From Hyalangium ruber (GTDB taxonomy: Bacteria; Myxococcota; Myxococcia; Myxococcales; Myxococcaceae), in contig NZ_JAXIVS010000003.1 of the NCBI RefSeq assembly GCF_034259325.1, forward strand, positions 310,001 through 374,000: DNA of 64,000 bases. Reading direction: 5' to 3'. Below the pieces are notes generated by a model. The model worked only from the letters and a program-made list of their open reading frames with translations. It was not told the origin of the DNA and searched no databases. This document shows positions 62,797-64,000 of this stretch, in pieces (position 1 is the stretch's first letter; every line of letters begins with the position of its first letter). A program made the translations under genes and the position numbers.

Positions 62797-64000
62797 TCAG
62801 CGGCGGGTGTACTCGGGAGACAGGGCGATGGACTTGAGCACCGCCTTGAGGTTGGCGTTGCTCTGCTGGCTCACGTCCCACAAGCGCTTGTAGATGACGC
62901 GCTCGTCCTCCTCGTGCCTCATGCCTCGCCCGAAGAAGATCATGTACTGGGCGTTGATCGTGCGGCGGACGAAGGTCTCCTTCTTCACCGCCTGCTGGGC
63001 GAAGGCCGGCATGCCCTGCCCCTTGTACGAGTAGACGCCCACCAGGTTCCGGTCGCTGTCGTCGATGGGGCGGCCCTGCTCGTCCGTGGTGCGGTAGTTG
63101 CCCTCGTCGTCCCACCGCAGGCGCTGGTGCGCCAGCGGGGTGAGCGTCTGGTGGCACGAGAAGCAGATGCTCGTCGGGTCCACCGTGGAGGAGGCCGTGG
63201 CCGCCCCGCGCATGTCGAACACCTCCGAGGGAATCTCGAAGATGGAGCCCATGAAGTCGGTCATCACCCGCGCCGCGTAGTTGTAGTGCGGCAGGCCCGG
63301 CTTGTTCTTGATGAAGCCCTTCATGGTGAGCACGCCCGTCTTCCCATGCTCGGCCGCGCGCGGCACCTTGCTGAAATCCAGCGCCACCGAGTAGTCGCCC
63401 GTGAGCAGCTCCTGCATGGGCGCCCCGGTGGTGGCCAGGTATGTCCACAGGCGCGCCGGCTCGTCCGTCTCCAGCGTGCCCTCGCTCTCGGTGCGGATGC
63501 GCATCTTGTGGAAGTAGTGCGTGCGGAAGTCCGTGGAGGACAGGTACGTGTCCACCATCTGCTCCCAGCTCTTGCGCCCGCTCTCGAAGTCCGAGAGCTC
63601 CGTGGCGCTCGGCGTGCGGCCCAGCAGGTCTTGCGCCAGCTTCACCAGCAGCAGCCGGTCACGCTCCAGCCCCGAGCGATTCTCGTACGAGGGCGGCAGG
63701 GTGAAGAGGAAGTCCGGCGAGCGCATCAACCCCTCGCACAGCCCGCTCCACGCCTTGGGCAGGTCCGCCTCCATGGTGTACAGGTCCTTCACCAGCGCGT
63801 AGCCGTTGGCCTGCTCCTGCGCGGTGGCCGGGCGGTACAGCATCCGCCGGTGGAGCGTGTCCACCTTGGCCCGCGCCGCGTCCGTGCGCGTCGTCCCCGT
63901 GGAGGTCTCCGTGGGGCCGTTCACCCGCAGGAAGTCCACGTACAGGTTTCGGTCACACACGCCCGACTGGCTGTAGTCGTTGGTGAAGGCCACCGAGAGG
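62797..64000 (-). CDS. CxxCH-containing DUF1592/DUF1549-like protein, N-terminus outside window
   Basis: The frame is open to the window end, so at least the first residues are missing; the GTG at 63993 is probably internal. The visible 400 residues have a helical part with RMLYRPATAQEQANGYALVKDLY and LAQDLLGRTPSATELSDF, the type of segment found in DUF1592/DUF1549 proteins, and a c-type heme motif C-F-S-C-H (SICFSCHQTLTPLAHQRLRWDDEGNY). Towards the end it has FFGRGMRHEEDERVIYKRLWDVSQQSNANLKAVLKSIALSPEY. Such proteins are periplasmic and pair with Tat-exported DUF1501 proteins. The substrate is unknown. Confidence 0.72.
   Translation of the reverse strand, partial: LSVAFTNDYSQSGVCDRNLYVDFLRVNGPTETSTGTTRTDAARAKVDTLHRRMLYRPATAQEQANGYALVKDLYTMEADLPKAWSGLCEGLMRSPDFLFTLPPSYENRSGLERDRLLLVKLAQDLLGRTPSATELSDFESGRKSWEQMVDTYLSSTDFRTHYFHKMRIRTESEGTLETDEPARLWTYLATTGAPMQELLTGDYSVALDFSKVPRAAEHGKTGVLTMKGFIKNKPGLPHYNYAARVMTDFMGSIFEIPSEVFDMRGAATASSTVDPTSICFSCHQTLTPLAHQRLRWDDEGNYRTTDEQGRPIDDSDRNLVGVYSYKGQGMPAFAQQAVKKETFVRRTINAQYMIFFGRGMRHEEDERVIYKRLWDVSQQSNANLKAVLKSIALSPEYTRR

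Overview
The window looks like chromosomal DNA of a delta-proteobacterial myxobacterium of the Cystobacter/Archangium/Stigmatella type. This rests on the very high GC and G/C-ending codons over most of the sequence, the many two-component and Ser/Thr kinase genes, the abundant lipoproteins, MopE-like and ELWxxDGT repeat proteins, and gene families I know mainly from this group. No rRNA, tRNA or CRISPR array was seen. The taxonomic call is inference, not a database result.

Layout. 1-4.5 kb: the end of an ABC-2 permease, a small Cys-rich lipoprotein, menB (menaquinone synthesis), a glutathione-reductase-like flavoenzyme and a VWA protein. 4.7-8.3 kb: a HEAT-repeat protein and a MopE-like lipoprotein. 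8.3-11.5 kb: a three-gene operon of coiled-coil lipoprotein, histidine kinase and sigma-54 response regulator. 12-22.1 kb: a LolCDE-like envelope export set (ATPase, outer-membrane barrel, LolA-like carrier, two permeases), all on the minus strand but interrupted by other genes, including a taurine/nitrate-type importer pair and a GreA/GreB-like factor. 22.3-30.6 kb: a GAF protein, a membrane Ser/Thr kinase, a giant TPR/DUF3857/transglutaminase-like lipoprotein, an isoaspartyl peptidase and a DJ-1/PfpI protein. 30.8-34 kb: a histidine kinase and an overlapping receiver-kinase hybrid. 34-40.3 kb: a complete SUF iron-sulfur operon headed by an Rrf2 regulator. 40.5-43.6 kb: a LivJ-type binding protein and two tandem trypsin-like lipoproteins, one lacking its catalytic serine. 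43.7-49.7 kb: DUF4388 and TPR proteins, hemW and a large coiled-coil protein. 49.8-56.3 kb: a double M16 peptidase, a likely nuclease-toxin/immunity cassette bracketed by direct repeats, and two proteins of unknown role.

From about 56.6 to 61.05 kb base composition changes sharply: lower GC and A/T-ending codons. This accessory island holds a GIY-YIG-type nuclease, a glycine-zipper mini-protein, a 208-bp MITE with 19-bp terminal inverted repeats, and an operon of a dynamin-like GTPase plus a receiver-less sigma-54 activator. That operon is preceded by a near-perfect -24/-12 sigma-54 promoter, so it appears to encode its own activator. It is the best candidate here for an undescribed, inducible membrane-acting system, possibly defensive. 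High-GC sequence resumes at 61.1 kb with a Tat-exported DUF1501-like protein and a CxxCH protein that runs off the window.
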